From Candidatus Binatia bacterium (GTDB lineage: Bacteria > Desulfobacterota > Binatia > UBA12015), in NCBI GenBank assembly GCA_029243485.1, contig JAQWRY010000001.1:186001-250000 (forward strand): DNA of 64,000 nt, written 5' to 3'. The position numbers were made by a program, and so were the translations under genes. Numbering within the stretch: the first letter of the stretch is position 1; the number at the start of each line of letters is the position of its first letter. The notes beneath the pieces were generated by a model, which was not told the origin of the DNA, did no database searches, and saw nothing but the letters and a program-made list of their open reading frames with translations. This document shows positions 62,286 to 64,000 of this stretch, piece after piece.

Positions 62286-62363
62286 GCTACTAGGGCGGGC
62301 CTCCCGCGGCCTGCAGCCCAAGGCCGCATGCATGCACGGCACCCTTGATAGCCAAAGCCTCTA

Positions 62364-62972
62364 ATGGCCTCAGCCATCGCTGCGTTGAACGCGGAACACC
62401 CCTGGATGTGCGCCTTGAAGAACTCGATCTTTCACTGCACTGCGAGCCTGACCGTAGCGCTCACGGTCGTCGCGGCTCCGTCCGCCTTCGCGGGCGGCGG
62501 CGACATCAACTGGGAGGAGCAGTTCAACCTCTCGGGCGGCACCGATGAGCTCACGAACATAGATCGGCGCGGACAGAAGATCCTGGTCGGCGTCGGCCCC
62601 TCGATCCCGGGTGGCATGAACGACACTTGGATCGTCCGGGCGTACGACGCCAAGACGAGCGCACTCTAATGGGAGGACAGCCCCGCCGGCGAGACCGACG
62701 TCCCCCGGGGTGCGACGCACTTATTCCTACAGGATTAGACTCTCGTCGTCGGAGACATTGCCGAAGACGTCGGAGGCGACACGGATCGGCGGCTGCGCCG
62801 CTACAAAACGAAGAACGCCAGCCTGCCCTGGGAAGACCAGTACGACAGCGACTTCGGCTACGACGAGATCACGCAGCTCATCGCGAAGGGGAACAACGTC
62901 TTCACGCTCGTCGAAGTCGACAAGGCCGGTCCCGACCAGGACTGGCTCGTCACGAACTACGACCGGCAGTAG
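62364..62972 (+). pseudogene. Exported repeat protein gene with two in-frame stops
   Basis: The frame opens at 62364 with a signal-like segment (SLTVALTVVAAPSAFAGGG) and one repeat unit (INWEEQFNLSGGTDELT ... NDTWIVRAYDAKTSAL). It meets TAA at 62667-62669 and TAG at 62736-62738. After both it still reads as the same repeat: WEDSPAGETDV, LVVGDIAEDVGGD, LPWEDQYDSDFGYDEITQLI and DQDWLVTNYDRQ, then TAG at 62970-62972. The spacing preserves the frame throughout (203 codons). I know of no named family; a beta-propeller/PQQ-like repeat is likely. It is a decayed gene. Confidence 0.7.
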
Positions 62973-62985
62973 CGACCGAGAGGGA

Positions 62986-63014
62986 GCGAGGGGCGCGCAC
63001 GGCGCGCCCCTCGC
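62986..63014. terminator. Perfect 13-bp GC hairpin between convergent genes
   Basis: GCGAGGGGCGCGC (62986-62998) pairs with GCGCGCCCCTCGC (63002-63014) around an ACG loop. It lies between the end of the repeat-protein relic and the end of the acyl-CoA synthetase gene, so it can serve both directions. No T tract follows on either strand. Confidence 0.65.
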
Positions 63015-63023
63015 CCGCTCGGA

Positions 63024-64000
63024 TCAGACGGCGTCGGCGGAGTCGAGGGTCTTGCGCAGCTCCGGCTTCATGAACTTGCCGCTCGCGTTGCGCGGCAGCG
63101 ACGTGTCGAGGAACCAAATGTAGCGCGGCACCTTGAACGCCGCGATCCGCTCCTTAACGAAAGCGCGCAGAGCATCCGCCTCGATCGAAGCACCCTCCGC
63201 GAGAACGACGGCGGCACCGACCTCCTCACCCAGGCGGTCATCGGCCACGCCGATCACCGCGCATTCCGCGACCGCGTCATGCTCGAAGATCGCCGCTTCA
63301 ACCTCGGCGCAGTACACATTCTCACCGCCGCGCAGCAGCATGTCCTTCGCGCGGTCGACGATGGCCACGAACCCGTCCTCATCGATCTTTGCGATGTCGC
63401 CGGTGTGGAGCCAACCGTTCGTGATGCTCTCCGCGGTCGCCTCGGGACGGTTCAGGTAGCCGCGGATCACCTGGGCGCCGCGGACGCAGAGTTCACCCAC
63501 CCCACCGTCGGTCACGGGCCTGCCGTCGGCCCCTTCGATCAGGGTCTCGAAGACCGGAAGGATCGGTCCCGCCGTTTCCGGCTTGTCGAGGAAGAAATCG
63601 GCGGAGTTCATCGTGATCACGCCACACGCCTCCGTCATGCCGTAGCCCGTGCCGGGGCGGGCGCTCGAGACCTTGGCTTCGATCTTCTCGACGAGGTCGG
63701 GCTGGATGGCCGCGCCACCGCCGCCGAGCGACTTCAGAGACGACGTGTCGGTCGTGATAAAGTTCTCGTGGGCGATCAGCTCGCGAGACATCACGGGCAC
63801 GCCGGAGATTGTCGTGACACGCTCCTTCTCGATGAGTTCGAGCGCCCGGCCTGCTTCCCACTTGTACATCAGAATGAGCTTGCCACCTGTAAGCGAGGCG
63901 CCATGCATCACGCAGTTGCAGGCGGTCACGTGGAACAGCGGCGTCACGACGAGGAAGCACGGCGGGTACGACGTGGCGTCGGCCGTCGGTTCGGCCTTCC
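63024..64000 (-). CDS. AMP-binding acyl-CoA synthetase, 5' end cut off by the window
   Basis: The frame is open to base 64000, giving about 325 C-terminal residues of a roughly 500-aa enzyme. Visible ANL-superfamily blocks: VTPLFHVTACN, the GGGAAIQPDLVEKI helix, PGTGYGMTEACGVITMN, WLHTGDIAKIDEDGFVAIVD (Asp that binds ribose) with DRAKDMLLRGGENVYCAEVE hinge, and the late catalytic Lys in PRNASGKFMKPELRK. Activates fatty or aromatic acids with ATP and CoA. The substrate cannot be told from this part. Confidence 0.93.
   Translation of the reverse strand, partial: KAEPTADATSYPPCFLVVTPLFHVTACNCVMHGASLTGGKLILMYKWEAGRALELIEKERVTTISGVPVMSRELIAHENFITTDTSSLKSLGGGGAAIQPDLVEKIEAKVSSARPGTGYGMTEACGVITMNSADFFLDKPETAGPILPVFETLIEGADGRPVTDGGVGELCVRGAQVIRGYLNRPEATAESITNGWLHTGDIAKIDEDGFVAIVDRAKDMLLRGGENVYCAEVEAAIFEHDAVAECAVIGVADDRLGEEVGAAVVLAEGASIEADALRAFVKERIAAFKVPRYIWFLDTSLPRNASGKFMKPELRKTLDSADAV

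Overview
The window is high-GC, densely coded DNA from a Gram-negative bacterium. The evidence for the envelope type is several lipoproteins with lipoboxes, an OprM/NodT-type outer-membrane efflux relic, an RND permease relic, a DUF502 membrane protein and HtpX. The gene content (WS/DGAT wax-ester/TAG synthase, an F420-type LLM oxidoreductase, many SDRs, CaiB and acyl-CoA enzymes, Rieske dioxygenase, NTF2-like and NIPSNAP proteins, sulfatases, carotenoid oxygenase) suggests a lipid- and xenobiotic-metabolising, probably uncultured lineage. Binatota or a myxobacterial/deltaproteobacterial-like group are possible. This placement is inference, because the window holds no rRNA or tRNA gene that I could recognise.

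Layout. 1-3.6 kb: the end of a WS/DGAT gene and a DUF3604 protein. 3.5-7.4 kb: a five-gene minus-strand operon (TIM-barrel isomerase, SDR, Ltp2-type thiolase fold, DUF35 partner, isochorismatase-like) that resembles a side-chain retro-aldolase module. 7.5-17.7 kb: mixed genes, including a split ACAD11-like pair (kinase plus acyl-CoA dehydrogenase), a zinc-finger protein with a histone-fold tail, an LLM oxidoreductase, two small lipoproteins and a GST. 17.65-18.15 kb: a C-rich, gene-free tract. 18.2-23 kb: a translationally coupled sulfatase-like, SGNH hydrolase and diguanylate cyclase set with a phosphodiesterase upstream. 23.1-36 kb: working genes (htpX, two paralogous DapB-like dehydrogenases, an Nramp-like transporter, a copper-monooxygenase-like lipoprotein) interspersed with many broken genes. 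36-44.2 kb: GST, aquaporin, hydroxyacid dehydrogenase, a NIPSNAP pair plus SDR, and a Rieske dioxygenase operon facing its probable TetR regulator. 44.3-53.3 kb: YhbY, a tandem CaiB fusion, HAD, MFS, a true Cys-type sulfatase and an amidohydrolase. 53.4-54.7 kb: collapsed RND and outer-membrane-factor genes. 54.9-58.1 kb: a radical SAM enzyme of the tetraether-synthase-like group coupled to a PHP phosphoesterase. 58.2-62.3 kb: a carotenoid oxygenase and molybdopterin oxidoreductase operon, then an NTF2-like gene. 62.4-64 kb: a nonsense-riddled repeat protein and the 3' part of an acyl-CoA synthetase gene.

The most distinctive candidates are the zinc-finger/histone-fold protein, the Tes-like radical SAM plus PHP pair, the retro-aldolase-like operon, and an unusual load of about a dozen gene relics. 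Two of the relic sites look like deletion scars that each damaged both flanking genes.
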